A program made the position numbers and the translations under genes. The notes beneath the pieces are model-generated. The model was not told where the DNA came from. It did not search any database and saw only the letters and a program-made list of their open reading frames with translations. This document shows, piece after piece, positions 8,656-17,927 of a stretch of 52,332 bases of DNA. Origin of the DNA: Holosporaceae bacterium UBA3830 (GTDB lineage Bacteria; Pseudomonadota; Alphaproteobacteria; UBA3830); assembly GCA_002393025.1 (NCBI GenBank), contig DGIE01000061.1:1-52332 (forward strand), written 5' to 3'. The first letter of the stretch is position 1. The number at the start of each line of letters is the position of its first letter.

Positions 8656-10584
8656 ATGGTGTTAAGGTTCTTGTTGATGTTTTTTATCTTGTCGGTTGCT
8701 AACGTTTTTGGAAAATCTGACGAGTTGAGAGACTTTTTCTATACAGTTGAGTTGTCTATGAAGAAAGATAGTTCAGTTTTTGATGAAGTTGCTGATTTGA
8801 TTTCTGAGTCAGAGATAAAGTCCGAGGTGAAAAAATTAACGATATTTTCTCAACAAGATAAACCTGTCAACAGTATGACAGCACTAAACGATAGATTGAA
8901 CAAGGATATGGTCACTATTAATAGGAATCTTCATCTGTTAGGATATTATAATGCAAAGGTGAAATATGACATAAAGATCGACAAAGATAATTCAGTAAGA
9001 GTTTTTATAAAAGTAGATACTCGGAACAAATTCGGTCTAAATTTTTCAATAAAATTTATCGATCAAGATAACGACTTTAACAAGTATTATTCCGAATTAT
9101 TAAAAGAAAAATTCCGATCTTTAAAAGCATCCATACCTGAAATTCGTTCAATAATTGACGGAACTTTGCATCTATTGAAAAATGTCGGTTTTTACAATCC
9201 TAAAGCAGAGAAGAAAAAAGTTTTTATAGATTATGATAACGGAATTGCTTTTTTGAATTTGGAGATTGTCTGTGGAAAGAAAGTTAAGTTTGGGGAAACT
9301 GAGATTGTCGCATTTAAAGGAATAAATGAGCAGTTTATTCGAGATCGTCTAAAATGGAATCAGGAAGATGTTTTTTGCATAGATAAGGTAAATTCCAGTA
9401 TTGAGAATTTAAAAAATACTCAGATTTTTTCCGTAGTGGGAATAGAGCCCTTGGACTTAAGCTTAAATAGCGAGTTGCTTCCTATGAAAGTAAAAGTCGA
9501 AGAAGATAAAAAGCATATGCTAGATATAAGTCTTATGTATAAAGGGGTTCGCAATATGAATTTTGAAAAAAAATCTCAAACAACAAAGGGGATAAAATCA
9601 ATGATTACAAAAGTTTCATGGACCAGACTAAATGCTTTTGGTAATGGCGAGAAACTGATTTTTAATGCTGAAGGAACTCCTATGAAAAGTTCAGATAAAC
9701 GAGTTGATTATGCATTCGAAGCAATTTTAACCCAGCCGGATGTTTTTATGAGAGATTCTTCGATGGAGTATGGAGTATCACATCGTCAAGAACTTACAAA
9801 TATTTTCTTCAAAAAAAGTGAGAGTATCAATTTCAAATATTCATTTCCTTTATCAGAGGTTTTACTGGCGAGTATCGGAATAATGCTGGAAGACAATTAT
9901 ATAGACTCTAATCCAATATTTTTTTCGAGTAAAAACTTGGCTCAAAATTTATCACATTACTACAAAGCTCAGTCGGTGCCAGTCTCATTTGTATGGGATC
10001 AGACTGATAGTTTGTTAAATCCAACTTCTGGGTTTAAATTTGAAGGAAAATGTACATTAATGAGATTATCAGGGGCGAGAGAAATTAGTGGTCTCAAATC
10101 TTATAGCCTGGCATTTTCATATAATCATCCATTGGACAGTTTGAAAAAGAATGTGTTAGCTTTTCGGTTGTGTAAAAAAGGTATTTTTTCTTCGGAGATA
10201 GATCGAATTCCCGTGGACAAGAGATTGTATGGTGGAGGTATAAATTCAGTTCGAGGATATGCAAATCAAATGGCTACAGAGATTGTAAAAGGAGCCGAAG
10301 TTACGATGGGAGGAAAATCTTTGTCGGAATTTAATATAGAATATCGACGAAAGGTTAATTCGGATTGGGGTGCGATTGTATTCTTCGATGGGGCTAAAGT
10401 TGGCAGTAATAAATCAAGATATTTTGAAATAGAAAAGCAGAGATGGTTCCTTTCATTGGGAGCTGGAATGAGGTACTATACCAGCATAGGGCCGATTCGG
10501 ATAGATTTTGCTTTTCCGCTACATAGGAGGAGGGGAATTGATTCCAAGATGCAGTTTATAATGGGATTGGGGCAGTCGTTTTGA
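8656..10584 (+). CDS. tamA: Translocation and assembly module outer-membrane protein TamA (Omp85 family)
   Basis: A 642-residue Omp85-type protein. A signal peptide (about residues 1-19, ending near FGKS) is followed by POTRA-type repeats to about residue 270, for example LNKDMVTINRNLHLLGYYNAKV, the usual 'GYY.A.V' POTRA ending. The C-terminal half is a beta barrel with the Omp85 motif GGGINSVRGY at about 524-533 and an ending similar to other TamA proteins (YYTSIGPIRIDFAFPL, then GLGQSF). TamA inserts outer-membrane and autotransporter proteins with TamB as the inner-membrane-anchored partner. The next gene overlaps by 4 nt and is tamB, which separates this from BamA. It starts the tamA-tamB-GST run. 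Confidence 0.88.
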   Translation: MVLRFLLMFFILSVANVFGKSDELRDFFYTVELSMKKDSSVFDEVADLISESEIKSEVKKLTIFSQQDKPVNSMTALNDRLNKDMVTINRNLHLLGYYNAKVKYDIKIDKDNSVRVFIKVDTRNKFGLNFSIKFIDQDNDFNKYYSELLKEKFRSLKASIPEIRSIIDGTLHLLKNVGFYNPKAEKKKVFIDYDNGIAFLNLEIVCGKKVKFGETEIVAFKGINEQFIRDRLKWNQEDVFCIDKVNSSIENLKNTQIFSVVGIEPLDLSLNSELLPMKVKVEEDKKHMLDISLMYKGVRNMNFEKKSQTTKGIKSMITKVSWTRLNAFGNGEKLIFNAEGTPMKSSDKRVDYAFEAILTQPDVFMRDSSMEYGVSHRQELTNIFFKKSESINFKYSFPLSEVLLASIGIMLEDNYIDSNPIFFSSKNLAQNLSHYYKAQSVPVSFVWDQTDSLLNPTSGFKFEGKCTLMRLSGAREISGLKSYSLAFSYNHPLDSLKKNVLAFRLCKKGIFSSEIDRIPVDKRLYGGGINSVRGYANQMATEIVKGAEVTMGGKSLSEFNIEYRRKVNSDWGAIVFFDGAKVGSNKSRYFEIEKQRWFLSLGAGMRYYTSIGPIRIDFAFPLHRRRGIDSKMQFIMGLGQSF

Positions 10585-12203
10585 GATTAAGTCGAAGGTT
10601 GGTTGAGAAGTTAAATAAGAGAAATTTGTTTAGACTACTTGCCGTTTTTTTTACTGTATTGATTTTTATACCAGTTTTAGGTTTTTTCGCTTTCTATAAT
10701 GATGTAAGTAGAAAATACATTATTGATCATGTTGTTAGTTATTTGCAAAATGAAAATTTTTTCCTGAAAATTGAGGGAGCAAATAAAAAGTTAACATATG
10801 TTGATAAGGTAACGGTAAGATTTTCAGGTAATTTGCTTGAGGCTTACAATATAAATTTTGAGAGAGATGGGTTGTTTTCAAGACCTCGTGTTCATGTAAA
10901 AAAGGTCATCTTTCGGACTGCTGAAAAAGAAAGCGGCGAAAAAGGAAAATTAAGGGAGAAATCAGGGGCAGTAAAGAAGATAGTTTCCGATAAAGGATTC
11001 GATCAGAAAAAAAGTATTGAATCCGAAAGATTAGGGAATGATTCAGGGTTTGATTTTGGTACGACGCTGTCCTACGTGAGGAAAGTTAAGCTTTTTGTCG
11101 AAAGTTTAAAAATTACTGAAGCGTTAATTTCTTTGAAGGATCGTGATCTCAAATATGAACACTTGTCGTATCATTCAGAAAGTGACAAAGATTTCTTTTC
11201 CATGAAAATGGATAGATCCCAAGTTGATTTTGTATTGGACGGGAGTGATTCGGGAACCGTAAAAGGAACCTTTCGAAATATTGAGGGGTTTTCAGGAAAT
11301 TTGTTTATGAATTTGTTGGAGAGTAGTACACCGAAATATGAGGTCAACGTAGAGAAATCAGAATACAAAGTCAGTGCTAAAGGAGCTTTTGCGGATCAAA
11401 TGAATACCTTAGTTATTTCGCAAGGACAGCTTCAGTTTTATGATAAGAATTTGAATTTTCAAGGAAAGGTTTTCCTAAACAAAGGCAAGGCTAGTTTGTC
11501 TACATTACTGTCTTTAAGTAATTTTGTTGATATAAGTAAAATTCCTACGGAAATTACTAAGAATTTCCAAGAAATACTGACAAATATTAATATTGAAGCC
11601 AAAGAAGGTGGGGTCAGAGCACGAATTGAATTTAAAAAAGAGAATCGTAGACTGGGAAATAGTGAAATAGTCATGCAAGGAAAAAATTTGGCTATAAAAT
11701 CAGATGTTTCTTGGATCAATTTTTGGGGATATAGGTTAAAAACTTTCGATGTTCACAGTGGTAATTTAAAAAATTTTAGCTTAGATCTCATGGGAACGGA
11801 CATTTTGGGCGAAAATATAAAAATTGGTTCCGAGTTGGTTTACGATAAAAATATTAGTATTCGAAAGTTAACTTGTGATTTAAAGAAGGGAAAAATTACT
11901 TTGGTCAAACCCTTGGTTTTGAGTAAGCAGAATTTAGATACTTCGTTTAAGTTTGACTTTCGAAGTTTGGGATTTCTGAGAAAGTATTTTAAGGTTAAGG
12001 GAAGTGTAGCAGGAGATTTGTTCTTAAAAGATGGATTACCGGGTATAGATGCAAAAATTAATCGTATCATTAATGAAAATTATGAGATATACAATGGTAA
12101 GGTCTCTGGTGATTTAAATAATTTGGAAATTGGTATTGGAAGCGCAAAGGTCGTAGGCAATATTCTGAAAAATGTAATACTAAAAAAAAAAGTAACGCGC
12201 TGA
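10581..12203 (+). CDS. tamB: TamB, N-terminal part (frame broken at an A10 tract)
   Basis: 540 residues: an N-terminal membrane anchor (about 16-38) followed by a long series of beta-strand segments, as in the AsmA-like body of TamB. The TTG start overlaps the tamA stop (TTGA). The frame ends at 12201-12203 just after ten A (12182-12191). Adding one A gives ...LKKKSNALTLTSKLNNRSK, which joins smoothly to the frame of the next entry, so the two are one gene of about 1,145 residues, a normal TamB length. The break could be a real mutation, a homopolymer sequencing error, or a tract corrected by polymerase slippage. TamB spans the periplasm and works with TamA, and AsmA-like relatives also move lipids. 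Confidence 0.82.
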   Translation: MRLSRRLVEKLNKRNLFRLLAVFFTVLIFIPVLGFFAFYNDVSRKYIIDHVVSYLQNENFFLKIEGANKKLTYVDKVTVRFSGNLLEAYNINFERDGLFSRPRVHVKKVIFRTAEKESGEKGKLREKSGAVKKIVSDKGFDQKKSIESERLGNDSGFDFGTTLSYVRKVKLFVESLKITEALISLKDRDLKYEHLSYHSESDKDFFSMKMDRSQVDFVLDGSDSGTVKGTFRNIEGFSGNLFMNLLESSTPKYEVNVEKSEYKVSAKGAFADQMNTLVISQGQLQFYDKNLNFQGKVFLNKGKASLSTLLSLSNFVDISKIPTEITKNFQEILTNINIEAKEGGVRARIEFKKENRRLGNSEIVMQGKNLAIKSDVSWINFWGYRLKTFDVHSGNLKNFSLDLMGTDILGENIKIGSELVYDKNISIRKLTCDLKKGKITLVKPLVLSKQNLDTSFKFDFRSLGFLRKYFKVKGSVAGDLFLKDGLPGIDAKINRIINENYEIYNGKVSGDLNNLEIGIGSAKVVGNILKNVILKKKVTR

Positions 12204-12241
12204 CTTTAACATCCAAGCTGAACAATCGTTCAAAAATAGTT

Positions 12242-14017
12242 TTGGAGGGGACTTTTGTCGACAATGTCTTGCGTTTTTCGGGAAATGTAAAAAATAAAAG
12301 TGCCCGATTAGATTTAAGAAATTGCATTCTCGATTTTAAAAATCGCATATATCAAGTTGCTTTGGAGATCAATGAAAACAGTAAGTTAGGGTCGTTAAAA
12401 ATCCTCATTTCTCAGGATAAAATAGATGTAGTGGCGAAAAATTTGTCCATACAAGGTTTGGGGAAGGCCTTTGACAAAATTCTTCCGCAATGTTTTGTGA
12501 ATGGTAGTTTTAAATTAATTTCCTCTCAAGATTATTTTTCGGGAAGTGGATATTTCAAAATGGAAGAGCTTATATCTCGGAAAAGTACGATCAATATCAG
12601 TTTAAAACAAGATCAAAAAGGTTTATTTGTGCAGGGGAATCTGTTCAATACTACTGACAATTTGCGATTAGAGACTCTAATTCCGGTTCATATCAAACGC
12701 GATTTGGGTGTTATAGTAAAAAATGATGCCTTGATAAAGGTGTCGATTAACGGAAATGCTCATATAGAAAATATTTTTGAATTGCCCGATGGGGTAACAG
12801 TGAAAGGAAAGATAACTTCCAACTTGAATATCAGTGGAAGCGCCGATCACCCTTATATTAATGGTAGTGCTGAGTGTTCCGACACATCAGTGATTGTATC
12901 TGATGTAGTACTGAAGAATGGAACACTAAAACTTCTGGGGCAAGATCGCAAATTTATAGTTCACGATTCATATTTTACAGATTCTTATGGAAGGAAGGTA
13001 AAAATTAATGGTAGTGCTGTTTTGTTCTTTTCTAATATCATTCCAAATATAGATACGAATTTAAGATTGAGCTTTAATAATTTCAGATTATTTGATACGG
13101 ATTCCATGAAGGTAAATGTTTCGGGTGACGGAAATATGAGCGGTCCTTTGGATAATTTAAAATTGACCGGCAATATAAAAGTTCCATTATGTGAATTAAA
13201 GTTTTCGGAAGGTGGGGATGAGGATAAATATAAAGATATCACTGTCATGAATGATCTTTTTCTAAGTAAAACAAGAAAACAAGAAGAAGATTTCTTTCTG
13301 TATGACATAAATTTGGAAGATGCTCAAATAAAAATTATCGGCAATATTTATAATTTGGAATGTTTGGGAAATCTTCATTTGGGAACCTATAATAGAAAGG
13401 CAACTCTATCCGGAAGTGTGGATTTAAAAAAAGGCAGACTCAATCTTTTCGGTAAACGCATGATTTTTAAAAAAAGCAAAATCGAATTTTTAGAAAATTT
13501 TCCGTTTGATCCGAAAATGAAACTATCCTGTTCCAGAGATATAGATTCGATGAAAGTTGTTTTGGACGTGCACAACAATCCGGGAGAAGGAATGTCCTTG
13601 AATTTGCACTCTCATCCAAACTATACACAAGACGTGATTTTGTCTTATATGATGTTCGGGAAATCCAGTAAAGATCTGTCTGTTGGAGAAGCTGCACAGT
13701 TGGCACATGCCATTAACAGTATGAACCAAAAAGGATATATTTTTTCCATACTAAATACATTTCAGAATATTGGGTTGGTAGATAGCTTGTCATTTTCCAC
13801 AGATAATAATTCTTCTTCGTTGTACACAAATTCGCAATCGTCTTCTGATAAACTCAGCATAAGAGCAGGGAAATATTTGAGCGATAACGTATACATAAGT
13901 GTTAACCAAAAAGAAGAAGAAACAAGCTTTGATGTTGACCTATCAGTAGGTTCTCACACTTCTCTTAAAGTGAATACTTTGGGCGAGGTAGGAGTTAGCT
14001 GGAAATTCAGATATTAG
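12242..14017 (+). CDS. tamB: TamB, C-terminal part (translocation/assembly module domain)
   Basis: 591 residues in the frame that follows the A10 tract. The in-frame coding extends upstream to about 12191, and 12242 (TTG) is only the first possible start codon, so independent translation is doubtful. The body has repeated beta-strand segments. The last 300 residues match the TamB C-terminal domain (DUF490), with GSVDLKKGRLNLFGKRMIFKKS, VILSYMMFGKSSKDLS, RAGKYLSDNVYISVNQ and the ending GEVGVSWKFRY. This part docks on TamA in known systems. The GST gene follows after 18 nt. Confidence 0.82.
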   Translation: MEGTFVDNVLRFSGNVKNKSARLDLRNCILDFKNRIYQVALEINENSKLGSLKILISQDKIDVVAKNLSIQGLGKAFDKILPQCFVNGSFKLISSQDYFSGSGYFKMEELISRKSTINISLKQDQKGLFVQGNLFNTTDNLRLETLIPVHIKRDLGVIVKNDALIKVSINGNAHIENIFELPDGVTVKGKITSNLNISGSADHPYINGSAECSDTSVIVSDVVLKNGTLKLLGQDRKFIVHDSYFTDSYGRKVKINGSAVLFFSNIIPNIDTNLRLSFNNFRLFDTDSMKVNVSGDGNMSGPLDNLKLTGNIKVPLCELKFSEGGDEDKYKDITVMNDLFLSKTRKQEEDFFLYDINLEDAQIKIIGNIYNLECLGNLHLGTYNRKATLSGSVDLKKGRLNLFGKRMIFKKSKIEFLENFPFDPKMKLSCSRDIDSMKVVLDVHNNPGEGMSLNLHSHPNYTQDVILSYMMFGKSSKDLSVGEAAQLAHAINSMNQKGYIFSILNTFQNIGLVDSLSFSTDNNSSSLYTNSQSSSDKLSIRAGKYLSDNVYISVNQKEEETSFDVDLSVGSHTSLKVNTLGEVGVSWKFRY

Positions 14018-14035
14018 TCGCAAGAAGGAGTAGTC

Positions 14036-14704
14036 ATGAGAGAATTATATCATTATTCATTGGATGCGTTTGGAAGAGTCGCAAGGATTTATTTACAAGA
14101 GAAAAAACTTGAGTACCAGGAAATAGAAGAGTTTCCTTGGAACAGAAAAAAAGTGTTTTCTGAAAATCATGTTTTTTCAGATTTGCCAACCCTGATTGAG
14201 AATGACGGTACGATTTTGGAGGGATGTTATTCTATAGTGGAGTATATTGAACAAACTTACAGGTCAAATTCCTTGTTGGGCAATTCTCTGAAGGAAAAAG
14301 CTGAGGCACGCAGAATATCATCCATATTCAATGTGAATTTTTTTGCTGATGTTACGAATAATATCATTTTTGAAAAAATAATAAAAAAATATATAGACCG
14401 GTCTTCCCCGGATTCCGCGAGTATTCGCAGAGGGAACGGCAATATAAAAAAATATTTCGATTATATCAGTTGGCTCACCAATAGGAGAAATTGGTTGGCG
14501 GGGGAAGAATTTTCTTTGGCTGATATCTCTGCAGCAGCTCACATATCTTGTTTAGATTATATTGGGGCCATTCAATGGGAAGCTTATCCAGAGGTAAAAG
14601 ATTGGTACGTACGAATAAAATCCAGACCGTCTTTCCGTGATATCTTAAAGGATCGGATAGTGAATGTCGTTCCTCCTGCTTTTTATTCTGAGTTGGATTT
14701 TTAG
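14036..14704 (+). CDS. Glutathione S-transferase family protein
   Basis: 222 residues with the GST layout. There is an N-terminal thioredoxin-like domain (RELYHYSLDAFGRVARIYLQEKKLEYQEIE; SDLPTLIENDGTILEGCYSIVEYI, where LPTL carries the cis-Pro and EG/CYSIVEYI binds glutathione). The C-terminal helical domain contains WLAGEEFSLADISAAAHISCLDYIG, the N-capping box region. AAGGAG lies 6 nt before the ATG. A Ser follows Tyr-His in the first loop and may be the catalytic residue. It is cotranscribed with tamA-tamB by spacing (18 nt). The substrate is unknown: detoxification or stress protection is the general family role. Confidence 0.85.
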   Translation: MRELYHYSLDAFGRVARIYLQEKKLEYQEIEEFPWNRKKVFSENHVFSDLPTLIENDGTILEGCYSIVEYIEQTYRSNSLLGNSLKEKAEARRISSIFNVNFFADVTNNIIFEKIIKKYIDRSSPDSASIRRGNGNIKKYFDYISWLTNRRNWLAGEEFSLADISAAAHISCLDYIGAIQWEAYPEVKDWYVRIKSRPSFRDILKDRIVNVVPPAFYSELDF

Positions 14705-14758
14705 TAACATTTTCGGATTTGAAATAATGGTTCTCGTCGTGTTCATAATTGGAATATC

Positions 14759-14787
14759 TTGAGAGTTAAGCTTTTTCCCTATATAAT
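14759..14787 (+). promoter_or_regulatory. Strong sigma70-type promoter of yebC
   Basis: TTGAGA (14759-14764), a 17-nt spacer and a perfect TATAAT (14782-14787) lie 25 nt upstream of the yebC ATG. This is among the best promoter matches in the window. Confidence 0.72.
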
Positions 14788-14811
14788 AGGCACGTTTTAG
14801 TAGAGGATTTT

Positions 14812-15552
14812 ATGTCAGGACATTCGCAGTTTAAGAATATTATGTATCGAAAAGGGGCTCAAGATGCTAAAAGAGCTAAGATTTTTTCAAAGATTTCCAG
14901 GGAGATTACCGTTGCGGTGAAAGAAGGAGGTCCTGATCCGGAAAGTAACACAAGGCTAAGATCTGCTTTGCTGAGTGCGAGATCCGAAAATATGCCGAAG
15001 GATAATATCGAAAGAGCAATAAAAAAGGCTTCCGGAGGAGATGCTGATGCTGACTATCAGAGTGTCAGGTATGAAGGATATGGTCCGGGCGGAGTTGCTA
15101 TTATTGTTGAAGGATTGACTGATAACAAGAATCGTACGGCTCCGGCAGTGCGTTCGGCTTTTTCCAAATTCGGCGGCAGTTTGGGCGAAACTAACAGTGT
15201 CAGTTTTCAATTTGATCATATCGGGTATATTTCCTATCCGCTGGCGTCAGGTTCTGAAGACGAGATGTTTGAGGTTGCGATAGAGGCTGGTGCCGAAGAT
15301 ATCGTTACAACTGATGATGGACATGAAATCATTTGCGCGATCGAGCAGCTGACAAAGGTTAGAGATGCATTAACTCAGAAATTAGGTGATCCGCTCGAAG
15401 CAAAGGTTACATGGAAACCAAAAAATACGATTTCTGTCGATGAAAGTACGGCAAAGACTTTGTTTAAGTTGATTGATATCCTGGAAGATGACGATGATGT
15501 TCAAACTGTTATCGCTAATTATGAGCTTCCTGAGGGATTTGAACTAGATTAG
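14812..15552 (+). CDS. yebC: YebC/PmpR-family translational or transcriptional regulator
   Basis: 246 residues, full length for the family. It opens with MSGHSQFKNIMYRKGAQDAKRAKIF, the conserved N-terminus. The family core follows (NMPKDNIERAIKKASGG; YEGYGPGGVAIIVEGLTDNKNRTAPAVRSAFSK; FGGSLGETNSVSFQFDHIGYI), with the acidic C-terminal half ending in PEGFELD. YebC proteins have been described as DNA-binding regulators and, more recently, as ribosome-associated factors easing translation of proline-rich stretches. In many alphaproteobacteria the gene is next to ruvC, but not here. It has its own promoter (14759-14787) and a terminator at 15587. Confidence 0.95.
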   Translation: MSGHSQFKNIMYRKGAQDAKRAKIFSKISREITVAVKEGGPDPESNTRLRSALLSARSENMPKDNIERAIKKASGGDADADYQSVRYEGYGPGGVAIIVEGLTDNKNRTAPAVRSAFSKFGGSLGETNSVSFQFDHIGYISYPLASGSEDEMFEVAIEAGAEDIVTTDDGHEIICAIEQLTKVRDALTQKLGDPLEAKVTWKPKNTISVDESTAKTLFKLIDILEDDDDVQTVIANYELPEGFELD

Positions 15553-15580
15553 CAGATCATATCATCTAATAAGTAGTAAT

Positions 15581-15623
15581 AAAAATGATCCGTAAGACTC
15601 TAAAGCGAGAACGGATCTTTTTT
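15581..15623. terminator. Bidirectional Rho-independent terminator between yebC and udg
   Basis: The stem 15587-15593 / 15611-15617 (GATCCGT/ACGGATC) has a 17-nt loop. It is followed by a run of T on the plus strand (15618-15624) and preceded by an A run (15581-15585), so it can stop both yebC and the convergent dsbD-lysS-udg transcript. Confidence 0.8.
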
Positions 15624-15637
15624 TCTATTCCGCTGAC

Positions 15638-16303
15638 TTAAAAGTAAGAAGCAACTTTTTGAATTTCTTCCCTAACTATGAGAAAATCTCGCCAAAATTC
15701 CCTTTTTTGTGACGGAGATCTAAGCAAATAAGCAGGATGAAAAGTCGGCATGATTTTTGCGGAAACACCTTCTGCTGAAGTCCATCTTCCGTGGAGTCTC
15801 ATAATTCCGTCAGAAGTTTGCAGCAACGCTTTTGTGGAAGTTCCCCCCAAACACACCACAACCCTAGGATTAATCAGAGAAATATGCTTCAACACATAAG
15901 GCCTGAACAAAGCAACTTCTTGGGTATTAGGTGTTCTGTTTCCGGGAGGTCTCCACGGCAGGATATTCGTGATATAAACCTTGGTCCTATCCAACCCAAT
16001 TGCTGCTAAGACCTTATCAAGCAACTGACCACTTTGTCCTACAAACGGAAGACCTTGCTTATCTTCTTCCGCTCCTGGCGCTTCTCCCAGCAAAAGAATG
16101 TCGGCTTTTTCATTCCCCATTCCGAACACCATATTAGTCGCGCAATGTTTTATGGATATATCAACCGCAGCCATTGCCTGCTTTAGCTTCGAAAGAGAAG
16201 TAATTTGCCCGCTCGAAGGTTTCACAGAATCAGTGTTCAGAACATCCGAAACTCCCATGTCGGAAAACCATTCTAAAACCTGTGCTACTTCTCTTTTCTC
16301 CAT
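15638..16303 (-). CDS. udg: Uracil-DNA glycosylase, family 4-like
   Basis: 221 residues. Motif A is GEAPGAEED at about 73-81, then GLPFVGQSGQLLD, ITNILPWRPPGNRTP at about 111-125, and motif B HPAYLLR at about 189-195. These match the bacterial family 4 enzymes that remove uracil from DNA to start base-excision repair. Members normally bind a 4Fe-4S cluster through four cysteines, but only two cysteines are visible here (54 and 151), so cluster binding is unlikely or altered. It starts 13 nt after lysS and is the last gene of the dsbD-lysS-udg run. Confidence 0.85.
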   Translation of the reverse strand: MEKREVAQVLEWFSDMGVSDVLNTDSVKPSSGQITSLSKLKQAMAAVDISIKHCATNMVFGMGNEKADILLLGEAPGAEEDKQGLPFVGQSGQLLDKVLAAIGLDRTKVYITNILPWRPPGNRTPNTQEVALFRPYVLKHISLINPRVVVCLGGTSTKALLQTSDGIMRLHGRWTSAEGVSAKIMPTFHPAYLLRSPSQKREFWRDFLIVREEIQKVASYF

Positions 16304-16316
16304 GCTTTTCCCGTAA

Positions 16317-17888
16317 TTATCTGCTTAAAGCCTCATCTATCAATTTAATTGTATTTTGTATCCCATATAATACAACAAAAGATCCCATACGCGGTCCTTC
16401 CTCTTGTCCCAGCAAATTTCTGTATAGACACATAAACCAGGCTCTTAAATTTTCAAATTCATAATGCTTTCCGACTTCGAAAACAACACTTTGCGCTTCC
16501 TCAGAAGTTACGTCATCAGATAGGTTTTTCAATGAATTTCTCAGCTCTTCCAGAGCATTTCTTTCCATGTCGTCGGGAACAGCATACTTTTTTGTAGGCT
16601 TCACAAAATCGCGACAGTAATTTATTGCATGCGTAACCAATCTGTCCAAGAATGGTTTGTTCTCAGGCGTAGCATCCTTGATATATTTTTGAATAAATCC
16701 CCACAGTGTCGATTTATCATCAGTATTGCACGCACTGACTAAATTCAATAACAAAGAATAAGATATAGTCTTTTCCGCTTTTGGAGGATTTCCATTATGT
16801 ATGTGCCATACAGGATTATCGACCTTTTTATTCGGAGCTTGTTTTTCAAAATTATCCAAATGTGTTACATAATCATCGATCTGTCTTGGAATCACATCGA
16901 AGTACAACCTTTTGGCACTCTTCGGAGAAGCAAACATAAAATTTGATAAACTTTCCTGCGGAGCGTAAAGCAACCATTCGTCTATACTCAACCCATTACC
17001 TTTGGATTTAGAAATTTTCTTACCTTCTCCATCCAAAAATAATTCATAGTTAAATCCAACCGGAGGATTTCCACCTAAAACTCTGCAAATTTTCGAAGAT
17101 AATTTCACAGAATCAATCAAGTCTTTTCCCGACATTTCATAGTCAACATCCAAAACAGTCCATCGAGCAGCCCAATCGACTTTCCACTGCAATTTGCAAT
17201 TTCCGTCTGTCACGGGAAGTTCAGTCAATGTTCCATCTTCATCTTTGAATACGATAGTTCCGTCATTGACTCGATATTCTTCGATGTTTACCTGTAACAC
17301 TTTGCCCGTTTTCGGAGATATCGGCAAGAAGGGACTGTAGGTTGCGGCTCTTTCTTCCCTCAAACTTGCCAACATGATGGATAGAATTTCCTCGTGATTT
17401 TGGAGCACGCGGAGAAGAATATCATTAAATTTTCCGCTTTTGTACCAATCGGTAGAGCTTTGAAATTCATAATCGAACTTGAACGAATCCAAAAATTCCA
17501 TGAGCTTATGATTGTTATGTTCTCCGAAACTGTTGTGGCATCCGAAAGGATCTGCGACATCAGTCAGAGGAAATTCCAAATACTCCTTAACCATATCCTT
17601 ATTCGGAATGTTATCCGGAACCTTTCTCAGTCCGTCGCGATCGTCGGAAAATGCAAATAATTTTGTTTTTATTCCCGTAAGACATTCAAAAGCATGTCGA
17701 ACGAATGTTGTTCTGGCAACTTCGCCGAAAGTTCCGATGTGCGGAAGACCGGAAGGACCGTAACCTGTTTCAAATAATGCGTATCCTTTTTTCTTTATGC
17801 TTTCACGTTTCAGTAACTTTCGAGCTTCTTCAAAAGGCCACGACTTAGCGTTTTCATAAACATCATCCTCGAAAGTTTTTTCAATCAT
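16317..17888 (-). CDS. lysS: Lysyl-tRNA synthetase, class I
   Basis: 523 residues of the class I LysRS type found in archaea and in alphaproteobacteria such as Rickettsia, unrelated to the class II enzyme of most bacteria. The HIGH-like motif is in GYGPSGLPHIGTFGE (H50-I51-G52-T53). The KMSKS-like motif is KISKSKGNG at 291-299. FSDDRDGLRKV and WKVDWAARW are further family landmarks. It charges tRNA-Lys in the cytosol. It lies 39 nt downstream of dsbD and 13 nt upstream of udg. No second LysRS is seen in the window. Confidence 0.95.
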   Translation of the reverse strand: MIEKTFEDDVYENAKSWPFEEARKLLKRESIKKKGYALFETGYGPSGLPHIGTFGEVARTTFVRHAFECLTGIKTKLFAFSDDRDGLRKVPDNIPNKDMVKEYLEFPLTDVADPFGCHNSFGEHNNHKLMEFLDSFKFDYEFQSSTDWYKSGKFNDILLRVLQNHEEILSIMLASLREERAATYSPFLPISPKTGKVLQVNIEEYRVNDGTIVFKDEDGTLTELPVTDGNCKLQWKVDWAARWTVLDVDYEMSGKDLIDSVKLSSKICRVLGGNPPVGFNYELFLDGEGKKISKSKGNGLSIDEWLLYAPQESLSNFMFASPKSAKRLYFDVIPRQIDDYVTHLDNFEKQAPNKKVDNPVWHIHNGNPPKAEKTISYSLLLNLVSACNTDDKSTLWGFIQKYIKDATPENKPFLDRLVTHAINYCRDFVKPTKKYAVPDDMERNALEELRNSLKNLSDDVTSEEAQSVVFEVGKHYEFENLRAWFMCLYRNLLGQEEGPRMGSFVVLYGIQNTIKLIDEALSR

Positions 17889-17927
17889 TTTTTATCCTTT
17901 AAAACAAACGAGGTCATTATAAAACGA

